Shown here piece after piece: positions 52,513 through 61,465 of a stretch of 64,000 nucleotides of DNA. Position 1 is the stretch's first letter; every line of letters begins with the position of its first letter. Origin of the DNA: Caryophanales bacterium UBA4278 (GTDB lineage Bacteria > Bacillota_I > Bacilli_A > RFN20 > CAG-826); contig DGVS01000005.1 of NCBI GenBank assembly GCA_002395065.1, forward strand, positions 114,687 to 178,686, written 5' to 3'. The position numbers were made by a program, and so were the translations under genes. The notes below the pieces were generated by a model that made no database searches, was not told the origin of the DNA, and worked only from the letters and a program-made list of their open reading frames with translations.

Positions 52513-55446
52513 TTAATGAGTTACTCCAAAGGTAATCGGACAGAAACAGTTCTTTGACCAATTAAACCATGGTTGAGGTCCTTTAATTGGATCGTCTTTG
52601 TCTAGATCCGCCATTTCTTCAGAAGTGTATTCCACCTCAATTGACATTGGGGCTTCGCAATAAGCGAAGGCTTCTTCGCCAACACTAGTGATTGTTTTCG
52701 GCAGATAAACTGTTCCAAGCAGACGACAATGTCCAAAGGCTAATGGTTCAATTGATGTTGTACCATTTAATGAAACAGAGATGTTTTTACATCCATAGAA
52801 GAGACCTCGAGGAATCGTAACTAAATCATTAAAGTAACCGTATGTGTTTTTAAAACTAACACAGTTTTCTAAAACATATTCACTCACTTTCGAGATCTGA
52901 CAATTGTCTAAAACAATGTCTTCCAGAAGTGGGCAGTTTGAGAAGCATCCTGTATTAAGTTTTAATGATGCTTCTTCATTACCATCATAAATGATGGTGA
53001 GATTCTTCACGAAGGCAAAGTTCGACATATATCCGGCACGAAGAATAAGTTTATGATCACTTTTTTGTTTGAAGTGAATGGTCACATCACTCAGATTTGA
53101 ACAATGTCCAAAGACATCGTTAAATGATTCAACTTGTTCGTAGTTTAGTTTAACAGATGTTAGTTCATGACAGTTTTTAAAGGCGTCATCTTCTAAAACA
53201 AGACTTTTTGCACCAGTGAAATCGATACTTTCAATCTTGGATGATTCAAAGGCACCTTCTTCGATTCTCTTTAAAGAGGGGATATCTTCAAATGTTAATG
53301 ATTTGATGTTTGAATATCTAAAAGCGTGAGATTCAATACGAGTGACACTACTTGGAACGAGTAATGTTTCTAAAGAGGAAGTATCTTCAAAACAAGATGA
53401 CGATAGACTTGATAAATTTACTCCTTGAGCAAATTCCACCTTTTTTAACGCTGTATAACCTTTAAAGGCGTTATCTTGAAGTTGACCAACACCAGAAAGG
53501 TAAACCTCTTTTAAAGTTGATTTCGAATTTGGGATTAAGCTTAAAGCTGTTGCTAAAGAAGCAACCTTCGAATAAAGTTTTGTTAAACTTGGACAATCCT
53601 CGAATGCGGATTCATGAACTTCAAGTCCATCTTCCCCATAATAGAAGAGGGTTGTAAGAGAATTAATGTCAGAGAAAGCTTTCGCACCAATTTGCTGCAT
53701 CTTTCCATCAATTTTGATGGAAGTAAAGGAGTCACAGTTTTCGAAGGCTCTTTCCTCAATTATTTCGATATTCGGATTATCTTTAAAGAAATCCTCACTT
53801 AGATGAGTGCAGTTTTGGAAGGCCATTGGGCCAATATGCTTTAAATTAGCTCCTTTAATGTCGACTAAGTTAGTCGCATTAGCAAAGGCATTTGTTCCCA
53901 CTTCTTCAAGTGAAGATGTGGTAATAATGTGCGTTGCTTGACACCCATTTAAAGCATTCGCGACGACTTTACTTACCTTAGGTAATTGAATTGTTTCTGG
54001 GCAAGTTGCACTACAGTAGACTGGTCTAGCAGCATAGAAAAGTGATCTACGACCTAAACTATCTTTTTGAATTAAGAAATGGTTTTCATTGACAAAATGA
54101 GTATGTCCATCCATTGGGACAATGTCGACCATTTTCGTAATTCCATGAGTTCGAACAGATTCATGGATATCCCAAACATCAAGAGGAATGACAACACCGG
54201 TAATATCATCTAAATTATGATAACTACTTTCATCCACACTCATGAGTTTATGACTAGAAACTTCACATTCTAACCAGTGTGGGATGAAGTTATAGTCACC
54301 AGTCGAGTGATGAGGAATGGTTTTGTTGATTTCGATTACGTCATCAACAAGTGTTCCATCAATTTGAACAGTCCAACCAACGAATAGATAACTATGTTCA
54401 CCATCACTTTTTTTGACTGGATAAGGAATTAAAATATCTTCGGAATCATAGTTATATGATGTTGGATAATCACCGCTAAATGATTCTTCACTACTAGAGA
54501 ATTCATACCAAATTTTGAATTGTTTTGGTAAATACGAGGCTACTAATGTCGCGTTATCTTCTACGACATTAAAGGAATCAGTATTGACTGGTTCTCCTTT
54601 ATATAGCCACTTATCAAAGACATAGTTTTCTTTGGTGGCAGTTGGAAGAGTAACCTTACTTAAGTAGACATAGTTTCCTTCAGTTTGTGATGGAGTACCT
54701 CCATCTCCGTCAAAGAGAACGTGAACTGTTTTTGGTTCGTATTTAGCTTTAACGCTCACATCTCGATGGGAGTGATATGGAATGACATAATCTAATTTAG
54801 GTGCGTCTTCATCTTCTTCCACCCATCCAAGGAAGTTATAACCCGGTTTAGATGCATGTGGAAGATGGACATCTGGCGAATAATAAGTGTAATGAAGTGG
54901 AGCGTTACTAGGTAAAACGCCTCCATCGAGACTATAAGCGATGGAATAATAATGATGTGAATAAGAGGCGTTTAATCGAAACGAAAGTTGATCTGCGTCT
55001 TTATTATAGCTTCCATAAGTCAAAGTCCAGCCTAAGAAGTCCTGGAACGATTTTGATGGCACTTCATTGATGTATTTTGTTTCACTTTTGCTCTCAATGA
55101 TGCGACTTGGAATCTCTTTCGTATCGTTTGTTTCAAACGAAACCTCAACTTTTCCATTCCAAAGAACGACTTCGTTGATCATGTCTTCGAAGTTTCTTTC
55201 TCCTTGGTCGATGCGGTATAGTTGATAGGCATAATCCTGTTTCTTATTTGCATCGAGATAATTTGGGATCTTAGAGAAAGCGTCATAGGCTTCTTTATGT
55301 TCACGATTTAATAGATGCTGTAAACCTTTTTGATATGTATCTTCTTGATTTTTATTGTTTAAATAAATACCAAGGAAAGTGCCTAGACCACCTAAAACAA
55401 GTGCTCCGGAGATAGAAATAATGAGAATTTTAGTTAATTTTTTCAT
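52513..55446 (-). CDS. BspA-like leucine-rich-repeat surface protein with InlB-type repeats
   Basis: 977 residues. N-terminal anchor (KILIISISGALVLGGLGTFL) and a TPR-like stretch (HLLNREHKEAYDAFSKIPNY). Residues 150-380 hold several InlB B-repeat / Listeria-Bacteroides units (AYSLDGGVLPSNAP, VLFDGDGGTPSQTEGNY, FLGWVEEDEDAP). The C-terminal half is LRR_5/BspA repeats (VGTNAFANATNLVDIKGANL, IGPMAFQNCTHL, FEDTSSLETLLVPSSVTRI). There is no LPXTG motif, so the N-terminus anchors it. AAAGGAG precedes the ATG. Probably adhesion or environmental binding. Third gene of the surface operon. Confidence 0.88.
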   Translation of the reverse strand: MKKLTKILIISISGALVLGGLGTFLGIYLNNKNQEDTYQKGLQHLLNREHKEAYDAFSKIPNYLDANKKQDYAYQLYRIDQGERNFEDMINEVVLWNGKVEVSFETNDTKEIPSRIIESKSETKYINEVPSKSFQDFLGWTLTYGSYNKDADQLSFRLNASYSHHYYSIAYSLDGGVLPSNAPLHYTYYSPDVHLPHASKPGYNFLGWVEEDEDAPKLDYVIPYHSHRDVSVKAKYEPKTVHVLFDGDGGTPSQTEGNYVYLSKVTLPTATKENYVFDKWLYKGEPVNTDSFNVVEDNATLVASYLPKQFKIWYEFSSSEESFSGDYPTSYNYDSEDILIPYPVKKSDGEHSYLFVGWTVQIDGTLVDDVIEINKTIPHHSTGDYNFIPHWLECEVSSHKLMSVDESSYHNLDDITGVVIPLDVWDIHESVRTHGITKMVDIVPMDGHTHFVNENHFLIQKDSLGRRSLFYAARPVYCSATCPETIQLPKVSKVVANALNGCQATHIITTSSLEEVGTNAFANATNLVDIKGANLKHIGPMAFQNCTHLSEDFFKDNPNIEIIEERAFENCDSFTSIKIDGKMQQIGAKAFSDINSLTTLFYYGEDGLEVHESAFEDCPSLTKLYSKVASLATALSLIPNSKSTLKEVYLSGVGQLQDNAFKGYTALKKVEFAQGVNLSSLSSSCFEDTSSLETLLVPSSVTRIESHAFRYSNIKSLTFEDIPSLKRIEEGAFESSKIESIDFTGAKSLVLEDDAFKNCHELTSVKLNYEQVESFNDVFGHCSNLSDVTIHFKQKSDHKLILRAGYMSNFAFVKNLTIIYDGNEEASLKLNTGCFSNCPLLEDIVLDNCQISKVSEYVLENCVSFKNTYGYFNDLVTIPRGLFYGCKNISVSLNGTTSIEPLAFGHCRLLGTVYLPKTITSVGEEAFAYCEAPMSIEVEYTSEEMADLDKDDPIKGPQPWFNWSKNCFCPITFGVTH

Positions 55447-55449
55447 TTT

Positions 55450-56856
55450 CTATTGCTCCTTTGCCCATAAATAATCTTGGCAGGCTCCATCAAAGGAATA
55501 TTCAAATTTCTGAGTTGGATCAAAGTGCTCAGTGGCGTTGTAATCAACACGAACACTAAAACTATTTGGATCAACAAGGAAATATGGTTTAACTAGGTCG
55601 AGCTTAAGCTCATCTTGAAAGAAACTTGATCTGAGGCAATAAACAACATCCATATCACATTCATAGACGACACGGTAATAACCTTCGTCTGAATTTGCTG
55701 GAATGGAGAAGTCAAAGCCATTCGTTTTTAAATCATTTAGATAATCAGCGTGTTCAACTAGATAATCAGCAAGGTATGTCTTAAATAATTCATATTCTCC
55801 TTCCAAATTATCAAAATATGTTGTTGTGTGATTATGAAGTAATGCATCAACATCAAATGTTTCATATGCTCGAGGTTTGAACCTCACATCATTTCCATCG
55901 AGAATCTGCACCGCATCCGAGTTATTCCATGGATTAAGTTGAGTTGCACTATGGAAAGCATTAAAAGTAATTTGACTTTTTAAAAATGACTTCATCATCT
56001 CTTCAATTCCAGCATATTGGTCTCCAGTTTGGGAAAGATCAATGCTATCAAACTTAGCAGTAAAGGATATTGCTGAGCTAGAAGAAGTATGATGATAAAC
56101 ACTTGCTTCTGTTCCATCAAACTTTGCCACATAAAGTGGAGCGTGATAGAAGCGACCTAAATGGAAATACATTGTATCAGTGTAACCTTCTTCGGTTGTG
56201 GTGAAAGTTTTATCTAAGAAACGATTTTGGAAAGCTTCGGTTTGAGCTTTGGAAGAGAAGGAGTGAGAACGTTTAAATTTCTTATCATATTGCGGATAAA
56301 TCACATAGTGATAATCGATAGGTTTACCTTCTAAATCGGTGTCCCAACGTTTATTGTCGTAGATACAATAATAATCATCTTCTCGATCAGGAACTGAAGG
56401 AATAAACGGAACTTGTTTTCCTGGTTGAACTTCAAAGATTTGTAAGAGATTACCTTGGTAATCACGATATTCAACATGTTTAAGTTCACCACTAGGAAGA
56501 ATGTTGAAATGGGCCACCACTTCTTGTCCTCGGAAGAGGATTTTCACAACGTGGTCACCTTCCGTGTCAAGAATTTCGCGAATATCTGGAGACAAAGAAC
56601 GCATCGTAAGATGATGTTCAAGTGTCGAATCATCATCATATGTGACAAGAAGATAGATGTCATATGAATCAAACATTCCAAGAAGAATTCCTTCTTCTGG
56701 GATGTTTTTAAATTCGATTTTCTTAATGTTGTGTCCTTCTTTTTGGATGACATTGTCTTCTGGGAGAAGATCAACAACATCTTGCGAAGGAGTTTGACAT
56801 CCAGCGAGGACAAACATCGTTAAGAGAGTAGTTAGATAGAGTTTTCTTAATTTCAT
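55450..56856 (-). CDS. Lipoprotein of the surface operon, unknown function
   Basis: 468 residues with a signal peptide ending in lipobox LAGC (Cys near residue 19). The mature part has a bacterial Ig-like first domain (IEFKNIPEEGILLGMFDSYD, then LLVTYDDDSTLEHHLTM), then unrecognised beta-rich sequence. It lies 3 bp before the LRR gene and 10 bp after the 941-residue lipoprotein. Probably exported and membrane-anchored, and expressed together with both. Confidence 0.75.
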   Translation of the reverse strand: MKLRKLYLTTLLTMFVLAGCQTPSQDVVDLLPEDNVIQKEGHNIKKIEFKNIPEEGILLGMFDSYDIYLLVTYDDDSTLEHHLTMRSLSPDIREILDTEGDHVVKILFRGQEVVAHFNILPSGELKHVEYRDYQGNLLQIFEVQPGKQVPFIPSVPDREDDYYCIYDNKRWDTDLEGKPIDYHYVIYPQYDKKFKRSHSFSSKAQTEAFQNRFLDKTFTTTEEGYTDTMYFHLGRFYHAPLYVAKFDGTEASVYHHTSSSSAISFTAKFDSIDLSQTGDQYAGIEEMMKSFLKSQITFNAFHSATQLNPWNNSDAVQILDGNDVRFKPRAYETFDVDALLHNHTTTYFDNLEGEYELFKTYLADYLVEHADYLNDLKTNGFDFSIPANSDEGYYRVVYECDMDVVYCLRSSFFQDELKLDLVKPYFLVDPNSFSVRVDYNATEHFDPTQKFEYSFDGACQDYLWAKEQ

Positions 56857-56866
56857 CTTTGATCAC

Positions 56867-59692
56867 CTACCCTTCGTAATATGTCACATAAATTCCATAG
56901 ACATTCATGTTGGATGTGACATAGGAGAAATCACGGTCCCAGCCATAGAAGATATAGCCGTCCATTTGGCATTCTTCTAAAGAAGGTTCTGGGGCAGCCG
57001 TGTATTCTCGGACCTCATAGTCTTTAATTAGACCTAAATCAGGATCACTTCCATCAGCGTATCCGTTATAGAATCGGACATGATAATAAGTGATCTCATA
57101 TAATGAGACACTAAGGTGAACATCGTGATTTGGCATCACGAAAGTATCACCACGTTCATATTTATTTATTCCATCTGTATAGTAGAGGAAATCATATGTA
57201 TGTAAATTAACGTGACAATTAAACATCGCGCTTCCGGTATCGCTTCGATACTGGATATCAGTGTATGTCACATTTTTATCAAGAGTTCTATCGTCCACTG
57301 GCATTGGCATTTGTACTTCTTTACCAACTTCAACAAGGATGGATTGGCTATTATCAGCTCCGAAGTACAACCGGTTGGCGGTTTTACTTCTAAAGTGGAC
57401 GTGATAGTCTTTGCTTGGTTCATCTTCCATGGCATAGCAGACTAAATCCGGATGAACGGTGACAGTTAAGACTCCATCAAATTCGGCTGGAGCGTTTTCA
57501 TCAACAACAATTTCACTCGCTTCAACATCAATCGTGATATATGGAGATTTCGATGTCACAGTTAACGGGGAGATTTTTTCATTATCATAGATAACTTTGT
57601 CACTAGTTTTGTATGTATGTAGATCAATACTAAAAGTATCCGTTGTAAACTGGGAGACAGTCAGTAATGGTGTTTCACTTGTGCTTGTTCGATAATCTTC
57701 TAATGTGAAGTCATCACCTTTAAGACCTAAAATAGATGTTCCACTATCAATGACTTTTAGTGGCCACTTCTTATTGGCAAAATTATATTCCCAATGGAAG
57801 ACCATTAATAAGTCTAAATAGACATTGATTTTGCCAATCAGACCAACCTCAAATTTAAATCCTCCATAGAAGGATGTTGGTTGGCCCTCACCAAAGGTGA
57901 TGCCACCCATCGCGTTGATATCAAAATAGATTCCAAAGTAGAGGGCTCCACCAATTTGGAAGAGTTTTCTTAATCCAACAATACCAAGGGAGATGGATAA
58001 TTTAAATCCACCTTCGGCGTATAGTTCTCCACCTAAGCCAAGGCTATGACTTGAGGAATTGCATTCCGTGGTATTCGAGGTGTTTTCCACTCCATCATCC
58101 GTGTCAAAAGATAATGCTTTTTCGACGGTGTGGGAGGTATAACCATAATTAAACATGACGTTCATATCGATCGTCATTTCCCAAGAAAGGGCGATTTTAA
58201 AGGAGAAAACATAACCAAATGGGACTTCAAAGATCAGTAAATCAGTTGTGGAATGGTTTCCACTGACTTGTTCTTTATCGTCTCCTGGTCGGAAATAGTT
58301 TTTATCTTCTTTCAGTTTCTTATAGGCGTCTTGGATCCGGTCTTTGACTGGTTTTTTTGCTTCGTCGTCTTGTTTTTCAGGAGTCATTTGTTTCATCATT
58401 TGGATGCTGAAACTAAGCTTAAAGTCGGTAATCTTGGTGACTGTTCCATGAGCGTCAATGTCGTATGGAATACCCCACCACTTTTTGACTTTAACTCCAC
58501 CTTCGCATTCAAAAGACATTGTCCATTGGAAAGTAATTGATACTTGAATCGCGTTTTCTTTTACTCCATGGACTTCTTTTCCATATGGAATACGTCCAGA
58601 AAGCTTCAGTTGGATCTTAAATTGACCATCTTTACTAGAAGTATCGAGACTAACGGATAATAAACTAAGAATCGTTGGAAGAGCATTATCCGTGCCTTCA
58701 GCGATCGCTTGAGTTAACAACTTGAAGTCTTCACTTTGTAAGATGTGTTCTTTGAGTTGTTCATTACTCATTAAACGCTTAACGTTTTTAAATTCAGTGA
58801 TTTTTTCTTTTTGTTGGAAATCAAACATCGTATCTCCAGTCGAATCATCTTTAAAAATTTCGGAAATATCCGCGTTTTTAAAGGTGATGCGATAATGATC
58901 ACCTTCTTGAACGGAAGAAACAAATTTTCCATAGAAAGTATTTTCGTGAGATAAATCGACTTCTCCGTTACGAATAATCGAAATACCAAATTGTTGATCA
59001 ACTTGTAATGGGAGGTCTGTTTGGTAACCAAAATGGTATGTATTGTTATTAAAAGCATCAATTGCTTCTTCACTCGACATATCGCTATAGGTTGGATAAT
59101 CTCCATCAGCGATAGGGAAATAAGTTACTTTGTAAATGTCAAAAAATGGGGTGTTTTGACTAATCGAAAGGAGGCTTGATTCTTTTCGAGGAATATTAAA
59201 GTAGAGTTTATCCATGTTTGGATCGCGGTCTTTAAAATAGACTGCGTTACTAGAAAGGTTGCATGACATAATCGCACCTTCCTCATAAACTCCATTAGTT
59301 GGATAAATCTGGAAGTATTCTTCTCCTTGTTCATCTTCTTTACGTTCACATTGGACATCAACAGGGTTTCCAAAACGATCTTCGACGGAAAGCATCTCGC
59401 TTGGAGAAGCCATGAGTTGGTCTTTTAACATTGAATAGGTGGCGAATGCTCCTTCAGGACGAGCGAGCTTGACATCTATTTTGTAGTCTTGACCAACATC
59501 ATAGTCTTGGTTGGAATGATATTTAATTTGTTCCGGAGTTAAGGAAACATCTTCTCCCTCACCTAAGTCAAGATCATCAAAGATTTCTTTTTCTTCTGGT
59601 TCTTTTTGTGGTGTGTAGCCTTCGCTTTTCGAGCAAGCACAAAGGAATAGTGCGCCACACATCAATACTAGAGTCAGTTTTTTTCGTTTCAT
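56867..59692 (-). CDS. Large lipoprotein with C-terminal InlB-type repeat
   Basis: 941 residues with a signal peptide ending in lipobox LCAC (Cys near residue 20), followed by an acidic linker (PEEKEIFDDLDLGEGEDVSL). The middle is beta-rich, with long amphipathic strands (ALYFGIYFDINAMGGITFGE), resembling a large extracellular barrel or sandwich domain. The C-terminus has one InlB-like unit (VRFYNGYADGSDPDLG, YIFYGWDRDFSYV). No enzyme motif was found. TATGGAGG precedes the ATG. First gene of a three-gene surface operon. Confidence 0.76.
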   Translation of the reverse strand: MKRKKLTLVLMCGALFLCACSKSEGYTPQKEPEEKEIFDDLDLGEGEDVSLTPEQIKYHSNQDYDVGQDYKIDVKLARPEGAFATYSMLKDQLMASPSEMLSVEDRFGNPVDVQCERKEDEQGEEYFQIYPTNGVYEEGAIMSCNLSSNAVYFKDRDPNMDKLYFNIPRKESSLLSISQNTPFFDIYKVTYFPIADGDYPTYSDMSSEEAIDAFNNNTYHFGYQTDLPLQVDQQFGISIIRNGEVDLSHENTFYGKFVSSVQEGDHYRITFKNADISEIFKDDSTGDTMFDFQQKEKITEFKNVKRLMSNEQLKEHILQSEDFKLLTQAIAEGTDNALPTILSLLSVSLDTSSKDGQFKIQLKLSGRIPYGKEVHGVKENAIQVSITFQWTMSFECEGGVKVKKWWGIPYDIDAHGTVTKITDFKLSFSIQMMKQMTPEKQDDEAKKPVKDRIQDAYKKLKEDKNYFRPGDDKEQVSGNHSTTDLLIFEVPFGYVFSFKIALSWEMTIDMNVMFNYGYTSHTVEKALSFDTDDGVENTSNTTECNSSSHSLGLGGELYAEGGFKLSISLGIVGLRKLFQIGGALYFGIYFDINAMGGITFGEGQPTSFYGGFKFEVGLIGKINVYLDLLMVFHWEYNFANKKWPLKVIDSGTSILGLKGDDFTLEDYRTSTSETPLLTVSQFTTDTFSIDLHTYKTSDKVIYDNEKISPLTVTSKSPYITIDVEASEIVVDENAPAEFDGVLTVTVHPDLVCYAMEDEPSKDYHVHFRSKTANRLYFGADNSQSILVEVGKEVQMPMPVDDRTLDKNVTYTDIQYRSDTGSAMFNCHVNLHTYDFLYYTDGINKYERGDTFVMPNHDVHLSVSLYEITYYHVRFYNGYADGSDPDLGLIKDYEVREYTAAPEPSLEECQMDGYIFYGWDRDFSYVTSNMNVYGIYVTYYEG

Positions 59693-59757
59693 ATGGTTAC
59701 CTCCATATTAGACATTTTAATTATACAAAATGTTAATTAATATTTTAAAAAAGACTC

Positions 59758-59874
59758 TGTCACAAAAGTGCCACACATGTATGTGAATGAGCATTTTCAA
59801 AATGAAAAATCCCAGGCAATTTAGGAAATTAACCAAGAATTGCTTGTGATTTTCATTTCATTAATTTTGTGACA
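59758..59874. repeat. MITE-like nested inverted repeat
   Basis: Outer arms TGTCACAAAA (59758-59767) and TTTTGTGACA (59865-59874) are perfect 10-bp inverted repeats. Inner arms 59800-59821 and 59838-59858 pair over about 20 bp with few mismatches. About 117 bp long with no coding capacity: a small non-autonomous element or the remnant of an IS end. Confidence 0.5.
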
Positions 59875-59956
59875 AAAATTGTCGTTTATATCAAGAAAAT
59901 AGATATTAAGTCCATCAGATAAGTAATCAACTTCTATGCTTCATGTTTAATATTAA

Positions 59957-59986
59957 TTGACAATAACTAGAAATTTCTAGTTTAAT
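59957..59986 (+). promoter_or_regulatory. Promoter of tandem small RNA 1 with a palindrome in the spacer
   Basis: TTGACA (perfect), 18-nt spacer, TTTAAT. The spacer holds the 14-bp perfect palindrome CTAGAAATTTCTAG (59967-59980), a likely repressor operator. Confidence 0.7.
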
Positions 59987-59991
59987 AAGGA

Positions 59992-60040
59992 TGCTGCAAC
60001 CGGTACGTGGAACTGAAGAGGTTCATCGGGGCAGTTTTTT
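59992..60040 (+). ncRNA. Tandem small RNA 1
   Basis: About 49 nt: outer stem CTGC/GCAG, CCG/CGG, internal loop GTACGTG opposite AT, hairpin GAAC-TGAAGAG-GTTC, then six T. CAACCGGTACG (59997-60007) and GGTTCATCGG (60020-60029) recur exactly in the second copy. No ORF follows. Family not recognised. Confidence 0.65.
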
Positions 60041-60049
60041 ATTATTTAA

Positions 60050-60078
60050 TTGACTTTAATTAAAATGCTTGCTTCAAT
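60050..60078 (+). promoter_or_regulatory. Promoter of tandem small RNA 2
   Basis: TTGACT, 17-nt spacer, TTCAAT, ending 8 nt before the conserved RNA block. Confidence 0.55.
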
Positions 60079-60083
60079 AATGA

Positions 60084-60130
60084 CACAACCGGTACGCGTT
60101 AGCCTCTTAGTGGGTTCATCGGTTGTTTTT
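60084..60130 (+). ncRNA. Tandem small RNA 2
   Basis: About 47 nt. Stem ACAACCG/CGGTTGT (7 bp) encloses GTACGCGTTAG, a small hairpin (AGCC/GGGT) and TTCAT, followed by TTTTTC. Shares CAACCGGTACG (60086-60096) and GGTTCATCGG (60113-60122) with copy 1, while the apical arm differs. Confidence 0.62.
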
Positions 60131-60243
60131 CATTATATAAAACAACCTTCAATCAATTCTAATATCGTTTCTTAAATATGAATCTTCTTCCCAATTTTGT
60201 GGATTATGAATTTTGATGTTTTTATGATGCCCTTACAAAGTTA

Positions 60244-61416
60244 TTAATCTTTATTGTCAAATGCTTTTTGATATTCAATAAGTTTCTTTTGTAATAGCTT
60301 TTTATCAATTAGTTTTGTCTCGTATGTACTTATAGCGGTAGGCGAATTACTTCTTGTTTGGGCATATTCGACAATTGTTTCATTTTTTGATGAGCACAAA
60401 ATAATTCCTACGCTCGGATTTTCTCCTTCTTTCCTTTCTTGTCTATCTAATGCTTCAAGATAGAAATTCATTTTTGAAAGATACTCAGGTTCAAATTCAC
60501 CAATTTTTAATTCGAAAGCAACTAAACAAGAATACGCTCTATTATAGAATAAGAGATCAATATAAAAATCGCGCCCGCCAACTTGAATACGATATTCTTG
60601 GCCAACAAAAGAAAAGTCTTTACCTATTTCAAGAATAAAATCTTTAAGGTTGCTCATAATCGCACTTTTTAAGTCTTTTTCTTTGTAATTGTTCGGCAAA
60701 TCAAGGAATTCTAAAGAATATTGATCAAGTATTTTTGTATTTGGCGCATCTTCTTCTCCAACAATTGGTTCTAAACTTCCTAAAGCATTTCCATTAGATA
60801 ATAAAAATCTTTCATAGTAATGACTTTGTATTTGTCTATGGAGTTCTCTTTTCGAATAATTATTTTTAATGCAAAGACGTATATAAAATTCTTTTTCCTC
60901 AATTGTTTTAGTACCTTGTAATATGAGCAAATTATTAGTCCAACTCAATTGTGTCACCAGTGGTGAGACAATTATATTGTCTCTATATGTTTCAAAAAAT
61001 TTAATCATTCTATATAAACCAGCTCTATTGAACCCTTTCAAATATGGATATTGCGATTTTATAGTTAAAACTAATTTATCAATTACTTTTGATCCCCAAT
61101 CTTCTGATTTGACCTTTTCCGACAAATATTTCCCAATCTCAAAATACATTGTCACCAATTCTTCATTGATTTTTCGATAAGCATTTTGGCGATGATTTTG
61201 AATGATGCTTATGATTTCTTTAAACTCTAATTCTTTTTCCTTTTTTTGTTCCTCCACCACTTCAAATTGATCAACACCTGGTATTAGAGCACGCCCACCA
61301 CAACTACTATGAATTTGTTTGATATTATCGATATGTTCAACAATACCTACTTTGCCACTATAAAGTGGTTCGCTATCCAATTGAGTGATTCCAATTTTGT
61401 CACCAACTTTAACCAT
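60244..61416 (-). CDS. DUF4314-YhcG (DUF1016) nuclease-like fusion protein
   Basis: 390 residues. Residues 1-55 (KVGDKIGITQLDSEPLYSGK, GIVEHIDNIKQIHSSCGG, ALIPGVDQFEVV) match the DUF4314 domain of mobile elements. The rest is a YhcG/DUF1016 protein: an N-terminal helical part (AYRKINEELVTMYFEIGKYL, KGFNRAGLYRMIKFFETY, SWTNNLLIL) and a C-terminal PD-(D/E)XK nuclease core (VGGRDFYIDLLFYNR, then CLVAFELKIGEFEPEY). YhcG proteins are putative nucleases often found in defence islands. AAAGGAG precedes the ATG. A long structured RNA candidate lies directly upstream. Confidence 0.85.
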   Translation of the reverse strand: MVKVGDKIGITQLDSEPLYSGKVGIVEHIDNIKQIHSSCGGRALIPGVDQFEVVEEQKKEKELEFKEIISIIQNHRQNAYRKINEELVTMYFEIGKYLSEKVKSEDWGSKVIDKLVLTIKSQYPYLKGFNRAGLYRMIKFFETYRDNIIVSPLVTQLSWTNNLLILQGTKTIEEKEFYIRLCIKNNYSKRELHRQIQSHYYERFLLSNGNALGSLEPIVGEEDAPNTKILDQYSLEFLDLPNNYKEKDLKSAIMSNLKDFILEIGKDFSFVGQEYRIQVGGRDFYIDLLFYNRAYSCLVAFELKIGEFEPEYLSKMNFYLEALDRQERKEGENPSVGIILCSSKNETIVEYAQTRSNSPTAISTYETKLIDKKLLQKKLIEYQKAFDNKD

Positions 61417-61465
61417 AAAATAAAATCTCCTTTCGTTAGTTGGACAATGCGTGTCTTCAAAAGGA

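Larger units (their letters stand above)
59693..60243. other. 551-bp gene-free stretch
   Basis: Contains a MITE-like nested inverted repeat and two tandem small-RNA units with their own promoters and terminators, described separately. No protein-coding frame stands out. Confidence 0.7.

Noticed and set aside
59125..59373. Small ORFs within the 941-residue lipoprotein gene (also 58771-59106)
   Set aside because: Same strand, other frame; no ribosome-binding sites and no recognisable protein.
59750..59880. Intact insertion sequence
   Set aside because: Only inverted repeats are present; no transposase frame fits in the interval.
49078..60130. The two small-RNA loci considered as one family
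   Set aside because: The 49-kb units and the 60-kb units do not share their conserved blocks (GGATGyATCC versus CCGGTACG/TTCATCGG).
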